A stretch of DNA of 39,970 bases from Peribacillus psychrosaccharolyticus ATCC 23296 (GCF_000305495.1 NZ_AJTN02000004.1:1-39970); one strand, 5' to 3'; positions 16,689 through 25,102 are shown, counted from the stretch's first letter. The notes: generated by a model not told the origin, from the letters alone. Program-made: numbers and translations.

Positions 16689-16999
16689 AAGTTTGTAGAC
16701 AATAGAGGCTTGCAGGAACAAGCTAGTCTAGTATTACCAGTTCAAGATGGTTTTCGAAAATACCCCTTATCACCTCGAAATTCTATATCTATTTTTAAAT
16801 GGCCTTTTACTTTTAAGCTTAGAAAGTCAGTTGATTGAAATGGAAGGCGTGAAGACTCCTGCGGGAACAGCGGGACAGGTGAGACCCCGCAGGAGTGTAA
16901 GCGACGAGGAGGCTCACCGCCCGCCCGCGGAAAGCGAAGCGCCTGGAATGGAAATCAACATCTCGATTTTAAATCTCACCCGAGTTTGTCTACAGTCTG
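16689..16999 (+). mobile_element. repeat element copy E2 (near full length)
   Basis: About 311 bases. The left end AAGTTTGTAGACAA and the right end TTTGTCTACAGTCTGA are inverted repeats (TTTGTAGACAA against the complement of TTGTCTACA). The core contains ACTCCTGCGGG (16855-16865) pairing with CCCGCAGGAGT (16886-16896). The loop GGTGAG (16878-16883) is complementary to CTCACC (16913-16918). An outer pair GTTGATT (16830-16836) with AATCAAC (16953-16959) encloses the whole core. It is strongly GC-rich in an AT-rich region. An open frame across it is a by-product. Aligns along its length with 34391-34705. Confidence 0.85.
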
Positions 17000-17036
17000 A
17001 CGTAATTTTCTTATATGAAAATTACCTTTTTTTGAA
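17000..17036 (+). terminator. right copy of the duplicated terminator hairpin, with T tract
   Basis: The same 26 bases as 16232-16257, followed by CTTTTTTTG. This looks like the original 3' end of the oxidoreductase transcript, displaced by about 770 bases of repeat elements. Confidence 0.75.
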
Positions 17037-17311
17037 TTGAGATGAAGGAAAATGCTAAGGGGATTCGTTTTGAATTTCTGATATCTCTCTCGAAGCTTGA
17101 TTTTTTTTACAGCAGGATTTACTGTTTACTGATCTCATTGCTACGTAGGCGATTACCTCGAATTTTGAGGTTTTTTGGTCTTAACGAACGAAAATACTGC
17201 AAGCAAAAAAATTATATTACAAAAAAACGTTTATAACCAATATTTAATCAAAATTTAACGAAGTATAATAGAGGTTTTATGATACTATTTTACTAAAAGA
17301 GGTGATGAGAC
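17037..17311. other. AT-rich intergenic region, no gene seen
   Basis: Between the repeat block and the acetyltransferase gene. A 64-codon frame at 17042-17236 has no ribosome-binding site and no recognisable sequence. A small hairpin ACCTC/GAGGT at 17155-17171 followed by TTTTTT could be a weak terminator. The acetyltransferase promoter probably lies in the AT-rich last 60 bases (TATAAT at 17264-17269). Confidence 0.4.
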
Positions 17312-17857
17312 ATGAATATGAAAGTTGGGAGTAAGATTATCCTGCGTTCTTTGGAGGACAAGGATGCTGTACATATAGAAAGTCTTGCAGGTGATTACGA
17401 CATATCAAAGACTACATTATCCATTCCCTACCCTTATCCTGAAGGGGCAGCGGTAACATTTATAAAATGTATGAGAGAAGCTGAGAAAAAGGGAGAAGTG
17501 TTAATCTATGCCATTGCGGACCCAATAGAGGATCAGTTGATTGGAATTATAAACCTAAATTTATCTTTGCATCATAAACGTGGGGAGCTAGCCTATTGGA
17601 TAGGAAAAAAATATTGGGGAAATGGCTATGCAAGTGACGCAGCAAGGGAACTTTTGACGATTGGATTTGAAAAAAAAGGGCTGAACCGTATCTTTGCCGC
17701 TGCCTTTGTTGATAATCCAGGGTCATGGATGGTGATGGAAAAAATCGGTATGAAAAAAGAAGGAACGCTGCGAGGGCATGTCTATAAGGGTGGAGAATCA
17801 GTCGATCTACATTATTATGGAATGCTGGCGGAAGATTATCACCGTTTGAATTCTTAG
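17312..17857 (+). CDS. GNAT-family N-acetyltransferase (RimJ/RimL-like)
   Basis: A 181-residue single GNAT domain. The acetyl-CoA binding region is GKKYWGNGYASDAARELL (a variant of the Q/R-x-x-G-x-G/A pyrophosphate loop). Motif B region LNRIFAAAFVDNPGSWMVME is followed by KIGMKKEGTLRGHVYKGG, typical of the RimJ/RimL-like group that acetylates protein N-termini or small-molecule amines. The substrate is not predictable. The ATG is preceded by AGAGGTGATGAG. It stands alone, with no terminator visible before the next gene. Confidence 0.88.
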   Translation: MNMKVGSKIILRSLEDKDAVHIESLAGDYDISKTTLSIPYPYPEGAAVTFIKCMREAEKKGEVLIYAIADPIEDQLIGIINLNLSLHHKRGELAYWIGKKYWGNGYASDAARELLTIGFEKKGLNRIFAAAFVDNPGSWMVMEKIGMKKEGTLRGHVYKGGESVDLHYYGMLAEDYHRLNS

Positions 17858-17996
17858 ATTAAATTGTTAAACTACTCCTCCTGCTGACAACTGAGCAGCT
17901 ATATATAGCCGGATTCCATAATTTAAATTGTTAGATTATGGGTTAGTATTATATACTTGTAAAGTACTGGATAATGTTTGAGAGGAGGCAGTTACA

Positions 17997-18383
17997 TTGG
18001 CTGATAATAAGAATGAGCATGTAAATTGGATGGATTCCATTTATAAAGAGTATGAGAAAGACGGCGGACTTAAAAATAATCCAGGGTACGGAAAACCACT
18101 TCCAAAAACGATTTTGCATGGTTCTATTTATGATAGTTTTTTAAATACTGCAAAACAAGCAGGCTATTTGCCGCCATGGATTAAGCTGCAGCAGGAGATT
18201 CGTATACTCGTGTCACAAGCTGTTGCCTTAAAATCCGCTAATGACTTTGACAGAGACCTCCAATCTTACATAAATGAAATAAACGAAAAAGTGGCGAAAT
18301 ATAATTCGATTTGTCCGTCTCATTTACAACGAGTCTTATTTACTGAAGAATTACTTGAGCAGCAATATGATCGTTGGAAATAA
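17997..18383 (+). CDS. DUF1992 protein (DnaJ-C28-like)
   Basis: A 128-residue soluble protein. The N-terminal half contains GGLKNNPGYGKPLPKTILHG and QAGYLPPWIKLQQEIR, characteristic of DUF1992, a family that includes the non-J part of human DNAJC28. The biochemical role is unknown. The start is a TTG at 17997, preceded by GAGGAGG at good spacing; the frame has no better start. It lies between an acetyltransferase and signal peptidase genes on the same strand, each apparently with its own promoter. Confidence 0.82.
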   Translation: MADNKNEHVNWMDSIYKEYEKDGGLKNNPGYGKPLPKTILHGSIYDSFLNTAKQAGYLPPWIKLQQEIRILVSQAVALKSANDFDRDLQSYINEINEKVAKYNSICPSHLQRVLFTEELLEQQYDRWK

Positions 18384-18441
18384 AAAGCAGATAAATTTCT
18401 TAACTATTAAAGATTCTTATATCAGTAATTCTGCTGAATTA

Positions 18442-18450
18442 TGATATAAT
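18442..18450 (+). promoter_or_regulatory. extended -10 promoter for the signal peptidase gene
   Basis: TGATATAAT: a perfect TATAAT with the TG extension, 29 bases before the start codon. No good -35 is seen, which is usual for extended -10 promoters. Confidence 0.5.
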
Positions 18451-18478
18451 CTCGGAATAAGGAAAGAGAGGGTTCGTT

Positions 18479-19027
18479 TTGGAAAAAAGAAAAGAACTAT
18501 TTTCATGGATTAAGGCAATTGCAATTGCGGTGATCCTGGCTTTTGTCATCCGGACTTTCACCTTTGCACCAATCATCGTCGACGGTGAGTCCATGATGCC
18601 GACCTTACAGGACCATGAAAGACTGGTACTTAATAAGTTTGGAACCAACATTGAGGACATTGATCGGTTTGATGTAGTCGTATTCCATGCAACTGAGAAA
18701 AAGGATTACATTAAACGAGTAATCGGTAAGCCTGGCGATCATATAGAATACAAGGATGATACGCTCTATATAAATGGCAAAGAGTATAAAGAACCATACT
18801 TAGATGAGTACAAGCAGGAAATGGGCGGCGAGCTCCTTACTTGGGACTTTAAGCTTGAAGATAAAACGGGCAGTATGACTGTTCCCGAAAATGAATTATT
18901 CGTTATGGGTGATAATCGTCAAAATAGCTTGGACAGCCGAGAGATTGGTACAATTTCTATTGATGAAGTTGTGGGAAAAGCAAACTTTGTCTATTGGCCG
19001 ATTAATGATTTTAAAGTCGTTAAATAA
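18479..19027 (+). CDS. lepB: type I signal peptidase
   Basis: A 182-residue membrane protease that removes signal peptides from secreted preproteins on the outer face of the membrane. One N-terminal membrane anchor (about residues 10-28) precedes the catalytic Ser38 in DGESMMPTL. The general base Lys79 is in DYIKRVIGKPGD. The late motif VPENELFVMGDNRQNSLDSR is present. Length and single anchor match the Bacillus SipS/T/U/V (prokaryotic-type) enzymes; which paralogue cannot be told. TTG start with GAGAGGG upstream. Followed directly by a strong terminator. Confidence 0.95.
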   Translation: MEKRKELFSWIKAIAIAVILAFVIRTFTFAPIIVDGESMMPTLQDHERLVLNKFGTNIEDIDRFDVVVFHATEKKDYIKRVIGKPGDHIEYKDDTLYINGKEYKEPYLDEYKQEMGGELLTWDFKLEDKTGSMTVPENELFVMGDNRQNSLDSREIGTISIDEVVGKANFVYWPINDFKVVK

Positions 19028-19037
19028 GATCAGAAAA

Positions 19038-19076
19038 AAAGCAAGACACTGTTCAACAGTGTCTTGCTTTTTTGTT
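19038..19076 (+). terminator. intrinsic terminator after signal peptidase gene
   Basis: AAGCAAGACACTGTT pairs with AACAGTGTCTTGCTT around a 2-base centre, followed by TTTT. Very strong. Confidence 0.92.
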
Positions 19077-19309
19077 ATCGCCACTCCACCTTGCACTGAC
19101 TACAAAGAGCATGTTTGGTCATACTGATGAATAGCAGCATCGATGCCGCAGGATAACTTATCATTGATTTGCTATCTCTTTTCCATTATCTTTAGTCTAT
19201 GTGGGAAAAAAAGTTAATCGTTTATTTACATAAAATTATTGAATTCCACCCTTCGTTGTTCGTTCTATAGATTAAGCCACTGGATAAACATGAAATGGAG
19301 ACTTGTGGA

Positions 19310-19795
19310 ATGGATATAGCTAAAGAATTAATTGCTCAGTATGGGTATTTCGCTATCTATGGAATGCTTGCATTAGGAGTGATTGGACTGCCTGTACCTG
19401 ATGAAATTTTAATGACTTTTGTAGGTTACTTAACATCCACGTCTGTGTTGAATTTTAAATTAGCTGTGCTTGTTAGTTTTTTGGGGGCAATCACAGGGAT
19501 GATGGGGAGCTTTTTTCTTGGCAGAAAATTGGGCAAGCCCCTGCTAACGAGTCATGGGAAATGGATTAAATTGACACCAGCTAGATTAGCAATGGCCGAA
19601 AGATGGTTTGAACGTTATGGCCCGTGGACTATTGTCATTGGTTATTATATTCCAGGCATCCGGCATCTGACTTGCTATTTTTCAGGAATCAGCGGTATGG
19701 GAAAAAGGCAGTACTTCTTGTATGCCGGAGTTGGTTCATTGAGCTGGTGTATTGTGTTTAATCTCATTGGTTATTATATCGGAGTCATTACCTAA
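19310..19795 (+). CDS. DedA-family membrane protein
   Basis: A 161-residue membrane protein with about four to five hydrophobic segments. The DedA signature is seen in GLPVPDEILMTFVGYL (N-terminal), GSFFLGRKLGKPLL, and the conserved RYGPWTIVIGYYIPGIRHLT with the F/Y-x-R-x-x-P-x-x-R-like pattern. DedA/VTT proteins are undecaprenyl-phosphate or phospholipid transporters and support membrane potential homeostasis. The substrate of this one is not known. ATG 19310 is preferred over 19295 because GGAG at 19297-19300 is nine bases upstream. It lies between the signal peptidase and pepV genes. Confidence 0.9.
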   Translation: MDIAKELIAQYGYFAIYGMLALGVIGLPVPDEILMTFVGYLTSTSVLNFKLAVLVSFLGAITGMMGSFFLGRKLGKPLLTSHGKWIKLTPARLAMAERWFERYGPWTIVIGYYIPGIRHLTCYFSGISGMGKRQYFLYAGVGSLSWCIVFNLIGYYIGVIT

Positions 19796-19870
19796 GAGGT
19801 TGAACATGGTGGAATATTATGAACTTAATGCTAGAATAGAAGCATCATAAATGAATAGGAGCTGTAAAAT

Positions 19871-21274
19871 ATGGATCAAATTAATTGGACAAATGAAATT
19901 GAGAGCAGGAAATTAGATTTATTGGTAGACACTCAGAACTTGTTGAAGATCAAGAGTGTAATGGATGAGGAGAATTCAACAGAGCAGGCTCCCTTTGGTG
20001 AAGGTGTAAAGAAAGCATTGGATTATATGCTGGAGTTAGGAAAGAAGGATAACTTTACTGTTAAATCTGTTGATCATGTGGCTGGACATATCGAAATGGG
20101 TGAAGGGAAAGAATTGATCGGAATTCTTTGTCATGTTGACGTTGTACCTGAGGGTGACGGATGGGCATCAGATCCGTTTGGTGCAGAAATCAGAGATGGT
20201 AAAATCTTTGCTCGTGGTGCAGTTGATGATAAAGGCCCAACGATGGCGGCTTATTATGCAATGAAAACGATTCGGGAACTTGGTCTGCCGTTAAATAAAC
20301 GAGTACGAATGATTATTGGAACGGATGAAGAGTCGGATTGGCGTTGTGTAGATCGTTATTTTGAAACAGAGGAAATGCCGACAATCGGTTTTGCTCCTGA
20401 TGCCGATTTCCCGATTATTAATGCAGAAAAGGGAATCTGGGACTTTGCTCTTATACAAGAACCAAGCAGTGAAAGTGACAAAGGCGAAGTAGAGATTATA
20501 GACTTCTCGTCTGGCAGAAGAACAAATATGGTTCCTGATTATGCAAGTGCAAGAGTAAAACTTGCAGATCCATCCACGTTAACAACTCAATTTACTGCTT
20601 ACCTCAAAAAACATTCTTTAAAAGGTAATGCTGCTATAGAACGAGATGAGGCCTTACTTGAACTTGAGGGGGTATCTGCACATGCAATGGAACCAAATAA
20701 TGGTGTGAATGCAGGCTTATATTTGGCTGCTTTTCTTTCAGAACTGCCATTGTCTGCGCATGCAAAGACCTATTTTACGTTTATTCAAGATCAGCTTTTA
20801 GGAGATACTCGCGGTAACCGATTGAACATAGCATTTTCAGATGAAATCACTGGAGAATTAACATTGAATGCGGGCAAATTCAGTTATTCAAGTCGTGGAG
20901 AAGGCATGATAGGGTTCAGCATGCGTTACCCTGTTACCTTTGATTGGGAAGCGAACAAACTAAAGCTTGAACAGCAATTACCTGACTTTACGGTCGTTAC
21001 GAATTCCCATTCAACTCCACATTATGTCGATAGCGACAGTTTCTTAATTCAAACCCTTAAACGAGTATATGAAGAAGAAACAGGTGAACAAGCTGATCTT
21101 CTTTCTATTGGGGGCGGAACGTACGCAAGGTCGTTAAAAGAAGGCGTTGCTTTTGGACCATTATTCCCAGGAAGTGAAGACATCGCCCACCAAAAGGATG
21201 AATATATAGATATAGACGATATGCTTAGAGCTGCGGCTATTTATGCACATGCTATTTACGAATTAGCTAAATAA
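19871..21274 (+). CDS. pepV: dipeptidase PepV (M20 family)
   Basis: A 467-residue cytoplasmic zinc dipeptidase that hydrolyses Xaa-Xaa dipeptides. Metal-site motifs are GILCHVDVVPEGDGW (His), ARGAVDDKGPTMAAY (bridging Asp), GTDEESDWRC (catalytic and ligand Glu) and FAPDADFP (Asp). The C-terminal block GGGTYARSLKEGVAFGPLFP carries the last ligand region. Length is typical of PepV/YtjP. ATAGGAG lies nine bases before the ATG. The D-amino acid aminotransferase gene follows 17 bases later, suggesting an operon that frees amino acids from peptides and interconverts D-amino acids. Confidence 0.96.
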   Translation: MDQINWTNEIESRKLDLLVDTQNLLKIKSVMDEENSTEQAPFGEGVKKALDYMLELGKKDNFTVKSVDHVAGHIEMGEGKELIGILCHVDVVPEGDGWASDPFGAEIRDGKIFARGAVDDKGPTMAAYYAMKTIRELGLPLNKRVRMIIGTDEESDWRCVDRYFETEEMPTIGFAPDADFPIINAEKGIWDFALIQEPSSESDKGEVEIIDFSSGRRTNMVPDYASARVKLADPSTLTTQFTAYLKKHSLKGNAAIERDEALLELEGVSAHAMEPNNGVNAGLYLAAFLSELPLSAHAKTYFTFIQDQLLGDTRGNRLNIAFSDEITGELTLNAGKFSYSSRGEGMIGFSMRYPVTFDWEANKLKLEQQLPDFTVVTNSHSTPHYVDSDSFLIQTLKRVYEEETGEQADLLSIGGGTYARSLKEGVAFGPLFPGSEDIAHQKDEYIDIDDMLRAAAIYAHAIYELAK

Positions 21275-21291
21275 TCAGCGGGGAGGAACAG

Positions 21292-22158
21292 ATGTTGGAA
21301 AAACTGATTTTTAATGGAGAATTCATCGATCGTTCAGCTAGTAAAGTGGACGTAGAAGACCGGGGATATCAATTCGGTGATGGTGTGTATGAAGTAATCC
21401 GCGTATATAATGGAAAACTGTTTACAAGTCAGATGCACCTTGATCGTTTAATTGACAGTGCTAAAAAGATTTCCTTAGACGTTGGGTACACAGCAGCAGA
21501 ACTTGAAATACTGATACAGCAGCTTGTTACTGAAAATCAGTTGACTTATGGTACGGTTTATATGCAGTTCACCCGAGGAGCAGCACCTAGGAATCATGCT
21601 TTTCCTGTGGATAAAATACAATCGGTCTTTGTTGCCTACACCAAAGTAATTCCATACGGCGGTGAAGTGAAATCGGGTAAACAAGCCATTACGACCGAGG
21701 ATATCCGCTGGCTGCGTTGTGATATTAAGAGCTTAAACTTACTTGGGAACATCCTAGCAAAACAACAGGCTGTGGAAAAGGGCTGTTTTGAAGCCATTCA
21801 ACATCGAGGTGATACGATTACAGAGGGAAGTTCTTCTAATATCTCGATTGTGAAGGACAATGTACTAATTACCCATCCTCCAGCTAACCTGATATTAAAC
21901 GGTATTACGAGAAGGGTCATGCTGCATCTCTGTCAAACGAATGGGATATCCTATCGTGAAGAGTCTTTCACTATTTCTGAAATGATGAATGCTGACGAGG
22001 TTATTATGACAAGCACGAGTGCTGAAATTACACCCATTACATTAATTGATGGAAAAGTAATCGGAGCTGGGACACCAGGTCCAATAACAAATAAACTTCA
22101 GCAGTTGTTTCATCAAGAAATTGAAATGCAGTGTGGTCGAGTATATTCTACTACCTGA
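21292..22158 (+). CDS. dat: D-amino acid aminotransferase
   Basis: A 288-residue fold-type IV PLP enzyme that transfers the amino group between D-alanine and 2-oxoglutarate to give D-glutamate, a peptidoglycan building block. The PLP lysine is Lys146 in RCDIKSLNLLGN, the D-AAT-specific context. The N-terminal DRGYQFGDGVYEVIRVYNGK and the ITEGSSSNIS phosphate-binding motif are present. The ATG has GGGGAGGAAC upstream. It is in an operon with pepV and ends at a terminator. Branched-chain aminotransferases share the fold, but the lysine context fits D-AAT. Confidence 0.95.
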   Translation: MLEKLIFNGEFIDRSASKVDVEDRGYQFGDGVYEVIRVYNGKLFTSQMHLDRLIDSAKKISLDVGYTAAELEILIQQLVTENQLTYGTVYMQFTRGAAPRNHAFPVDKIQSVFVAYTKVIPYGGEVKSGKQAITTEDIRWLRCDIKSLNLLGNILAKQQAVEKGCFEAIQHRGDTITEGSSSNISIVKDNVLITHPPANLILNGITRRVMLHLCQTNGISYREESFTISEMMNADEVIMTSTSAEITPITLIDGKVIGAGTPGPITNKLQQLFHQEIEMQCGRVYSTT

Positions 22159-22174
22159 ATGTAAAGAATGAACA

Positions 22175-22214
22175 TGCTCTTGCCTAGTTAAGGCAAGAGC
22201 TGTTTCGTTTTTTT
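22175..22214 (+). terminator. intrinsic terminator after dat
   Basis: GCTCTTGCCT pairs with AGGCAAGAGC around a 5-base loop. Then TGTTTCGTTTTTTT. Confidence 0.88.
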
Positions 22215-22272
22215 GAAATGATGTACTTTGTGATACTATTAAAAGAAATGGTAAAGAAAGGATTGTTTATCT

Positions 22273-22842
22273 ATGAATTCAGCTGCACATTTCTTCTTTG
22301 CACTTACCTTGCCTGATGAAATTAAGGAAGAGCTCCATTTACAATGTCAGGAGTTACGAAAGGATTTTCCTTTTAAAAAGTGGCTTCATCGCGATGATTA
22401 TCATATTACGCTTGCTTTTCTTGGGAATGCTTCAGACACTCAAAGACAGGAGGCAGTCCGCCTTGTCGAAAACAGTCTGAAGAATGAAAGCAGCTTTAAC
22501 CTGACACTGGCTGGAACAGGGATATTTGGAGACAAAAAAAGTCCCCGAATTCTTTGGGCAGGTATAGAAGAATCCGATAGGCTGAGAACGATTCAGCAAA
22601 AAGTCTATGATGCATGTATAACAGCTGGATTTAAACTGGACAAAAAACCCTTTACACCACATATAACGTTAGCAAGAAAATATACAGGTGAACAGTTTTC
22701 TCTTGAGAGATTGCAGCAAACAGCCGATAGTAAACAGACAGCAGATTTTGCTGCAACTAAGGTTAGTTTGTATCAAACACATTTAGGTGCCTCTCCTTCT
22801 TATGAATCAATAGAGACCATTTATTTACCATCTAATACATAA
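22273..22842 (+). CDS. thpR: RNA 2',3'-cyclic phosphodiesterase (YtlP/ThpR)
   Basis: A 189-residue 2H phosphoesterase. The two catalytic H-x-T-x motifs are HITL at residues 44-47 and HITL at 130-133. Length and the start SAAHFFFALTLPDEIKEEL fit ThpR (formerly 2'-5' RNA ligase), which opens 2',3'-cyclic phosphate RNA ends. The corresponding B. subtilis gene is ytlP. The ribosome-binding site GAAAGGAT is nearby. It is first of a set thpR-ytlQ-ytlR with short gaps and overlaps, likely one operon. Confidence 0.92.
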   Translation: MNSAAHFFFALTLPDEIKEELHLQCQELRKDFPFKKWLHRDDYHITLAFLGNASDTQRQEAVRLVENSLKNESSFNLTLAGTGIFGDKKSPRILWAGIEESDRLRTIQQKVYDACITAGFKLDKKPFTPHITLARKYTGEQFSLERLQQTADSKQTADFAATKVSLYQTHLGASPSYESIETIYLPSNT

Positions 22843-22869
22843 AATAAAGAATTTAGGGGGGTGAGTTGA

Positions 22870-23856
22870 ATGGGACAGCTCATTAAACTGCAGGATTACA
22901 TTTCAAGATATGAACAGGACATTTATCGTTATCCCCTGCAGTTTGTACGTTTAAAGCAACAGCAATGGGAAAAATTAAAGACAGCTTTTTTAGCTGGGGA
23001 ACTTGAGACCCTTTACGGCAATCATCCCGAAGAAATACAAGCAGAAAATGGGCAGGAAGGTAAGCTGGGGATAGGCACTAAGCTGAAAAAAATGTTCAGC
23101 CGTCAGGCGAAATCCGAGGTGATTGAACTAGAATCACTTCCTGTTATGGAAAGAAAAGAATTTTCATTACATTTCTCCTCTACGCCCAATAATTTAGAAG
23201 AACTTAAACAGACCTATTTAAATCAACTTATTCGTTTTCAATTAAAATGGGGTAGTTCGACGATTCAAGAAAAATCATATATTAACCAGACCTTTTTTCT
23301 CGATGAAAAGCTGCGCTTCTTTTTACAACGTTTTCCTGATACATGCTTGATCCTTTATAAACCCATTTTTTTATTGAAAAACGCTCCGGTCGAAGGAGAA
23401 GTGATTATTGTCACTCCTACAGAAATCTGGTGTATCGCTTTCTTAGAAGATAGTGATGATGCGGCCTTTATGGGTTCAAGTGATCGGTTTTGGCTCCGTA
23501 AGCATCATTTACATTCCGATAAAAAAGTATTAAATCCGATGCTTTCTGTAAATAGAATGGGGAAAATTGTTAAAAGGATAGGCTCAATCTATGAATCACC
23601 GCTTCCCATACATAAAGTCGTTTTATCTCGAAATGGTTATATAGATTATCCACAATCACCTTATGATATAGAAATAGTTGATAAACGAAGCTTTCCAGCT
23701 TGGTTTAAAAAAATGAGAAATGCAGGATCGCCGCTAAAGCATCAGCAATTAAAGACCGCACAGGCATTGCTTGATTATTGCCAAACAACTTCAAGCAGCC
23801 GCGTAGAATGGGAAACTGAAATAGATGGAGAAGCAGAAGATGATTACAGAACATAA
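22870..23856 (+). CDS. ytlQ: YtlQ-like protein
   Basis: A 328-residue soluble protein, recognised as YtlQ by its place between thpR and the lipid-kinase-like ytlR and by its general sequence (start MGQLIKLQDYISRYEQDIYR). The middle shows alternating hydrophobic strands (CLILYKPIFLLKNAPVEGEV, then IIVTPTEIWCI) that resemble a NERD-like/restriction-endonuclease-like core. I cannot confirm catalytic residues, so no activity is claimed. Residues 64-80 are basic (GTKLKKMFSRQAK). GGGGGGTGAG precedes the ATG. It overlaps ytlR by 17 bases. Confidence 0.82.
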   Translation: MGQLIKLQDYISRYEQDIYRYPLQFVRLKQQQWEKLKTAFLAGELETLYGNHPEEIQAENGQEGKLGIGTKLKKMFSRQAKSEVIELESLPVMERKEFSLHFSSTPNNLEELKQTYLNQLIRFQLKWGSSTIQEKSYINQTFFLDEKLRFFLQRFPDTCLILYKPIFLLKNAPVEGEVIIVTPTEIWCIAFLEDSDDAAFMGSSDRFWLRKHHLHSDKKVLNPMLSVNRMGKIVKRIGSIYESPLPIHKVVLSRNGYIDYPQSPYDIEIVDKRSFPAWFKKMRNAGSPLKHQQLKTAQALLDYCQTTSSSRVEWETEIDGEAEDDYRT

Positions 23857-24805
23857 TAGTATAAATCCAGAAGGAGATAGACTAAAGATCAATAGAGTTT
23901 ATTTTATTGTAAATCCAGCAGCCAAGAATGAACGCAGTCGAAAGCTCTGGAGGAAAATTGAAAGGAGTCTAAACATACCGCATACCGTTTTTTATACTGA
24001 ACATATGGGACATGCAGAGGCTATCGTTAGAGATATTCTACAAAAAACGACATTTCGGACGCTGCTTGTTTCTGTAGGAGGCGATGGAACCCTTCATGAG
24101 GTCATTAATGGTGCTCAAGGATACCCTCATGCGATTATTACTAGTATCCCTGCAGGATCAGGGAATGACTTTGTGAGGGGTGTTCAAAAGACGAAAAATG
24201 TTAAAGAAGCACTAGACCTTATATCACAAGCTGATTCTTCCCATGCAGCTGTTGATTTAGGTCAGTTTATGATTGACGGCGAACAGAGGTATTTTGTAAA
24301 TAGTATTGGGATAGGCATTGATGCCGAAGTGATCTATGCTATGAATCAGTCCAAGATAAAAAAATGGTTTAATATCTTCAAGGCAGGGAAACTTGCCTAT
24401 ATCTATACATTTATTAAAAAAGTGATTACCTATAAGAGAAGCGATATGGAAATTAGTATTGATGGGAATGAATTCTATTTTAAAAAGGTATGGTTTATTG
24501 TGGTGGCAAATCAACCTTTTTTTGGCGGCGGCATAAACATCTCGCCAGCGTCAAAGACTAGTGATGGCAAGTTTGAGGTGCTGGCAGTACACACGATTTC
24601 CCCTCTTAAATTGCTCCTCGTTCTTATCTCCGTTTATTGGGGAGGACATCTTCGAATTAAACACGTGGATATGTTCACTGGGAAGAGAATACGGATTCGC
24701 TCCCTTGATTCTGTGAGAATCCAGGCTGATGGAGAAATCGTTGGAAGTACAAGTGTTGATATTCAAGTTGCAGAGCGTGATTTACACGTTTGTCAAAAAA
24801 AATAG
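23840..24805 (+). CDS. ytlR: diacylglycerol kinase-family lipid kinase YtlR
   Basis: A 321-residue DAGK-catalytic fold. The nucleotide-binding motif GGDGT is at residues 80-84 (LVSVGGDGTLHEVINGAQGY). The family start YFIVNPAAKNERSRKLW and the SIPAGSGNDFVRG substrate-site motif are present. It phosphorylates a lipid (diacylglycerol, sphingosine-like or undecaprenol); the B. subtilis YtlR substrate is not settled, and DgkB is the main DAG kinase. ATG 23840 is preferred: GGAGAAG lies nine bases before it inside ytlQ. 23825 is the alternative. Last gene of the thpR-ytlQ-ytlR set. Confidence 0.9.
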   Translation: MITEHNSINPEGDRLKINRVYFIVNPAAKNERSRKLWRKIERSLNIPHTVFYTEHMGHAEAIVRDILQKTTFRTLLVSVGGDGTLHEVINGAQGYPHAIITSIPAGSGNDFVRGVQKTKNVKEALDLISQADSSHAAVDLGQFMIDGEQRYFVNSIGIGIDAEVIYAMNQSKIKKWFNIFKAGKLAYIYTFIKKVITYKRSDMEISIDGNEFYFKKVWFIVVANQPFFGGGINISPASKTSDGKFEVLAVHTISPLKLLLVLISVYWGGHLRIKHVDMFTGKRIRIRSLDSVRIQADGEIVGSTSVDIQVAERDLHVCQKK

Positions 24806-25102
24806 ATTACGATTAAAAGAAAATTCTAGGTAATAAAACGCTTCCGGTGTCAAATAAAAGGGTTTTGTTTTCAGTTTTGCCTATATTAGGTAGTATTTCG
24901 TAGAAGATTGTCGGATACTACTTGACGTAAGAAAGGCTTTTAACTAAAATTTAATAAGATAGCTATTGTTAAATGCTCAATAGCTGTCTTTTTTATTCTT
25001 AAGGAAAATTATCAAGTTCATTATAATAGATTGTTTGGAGTACGACTGTTTATTCTGTGCTGATTCAAAAGTGCTTGATCGTATTAAGTGAGGAAATTGA
25101 AG
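24806..25102. other. intergenic region between ytlR and ytmP
   Basis: Contains an imperfect hairpin GTAGTAT (24890-24896) / ATACTAC (24915-24921) and a separate strong terminator (24956-24994) 150 bases downstream of ytlR. TATAAT at 25022-25027 could serve ytmP, although its -35 (TTAAGG) is weak. No gene is seen. Confidence 0.5.
24956..24994 (+). terminator. intrinsic terminator after ytlR
   Basis: AAGATAGCTATTG pairs with CAATAGCTGTCTT (one G-U) around a 9-base loop, followed by TTTT. Confidence 0.85.

Noticed and set aside
16258-17000. Group II intron or IS200/605-type element
   Set aside because: No domain V/VI-like intron end, no reverse transcriptase or TnpA gene, and IS200/605 insertions do not duplicate their target.
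16747-17040. 97-codon open frame across repeat copy E2
   Set aside because: It follows the non-coding repeat, has no ribosome-binding site, and the matching frame at 34413-34676 differs where the DNA structure is kept. It is a by-product of the GC-rich repeat.
17042-17236. 64-codon frame after the repeat block
   Set aside because: No ribosome-binding site, a T-rich chance composition and no recognisable sequence.
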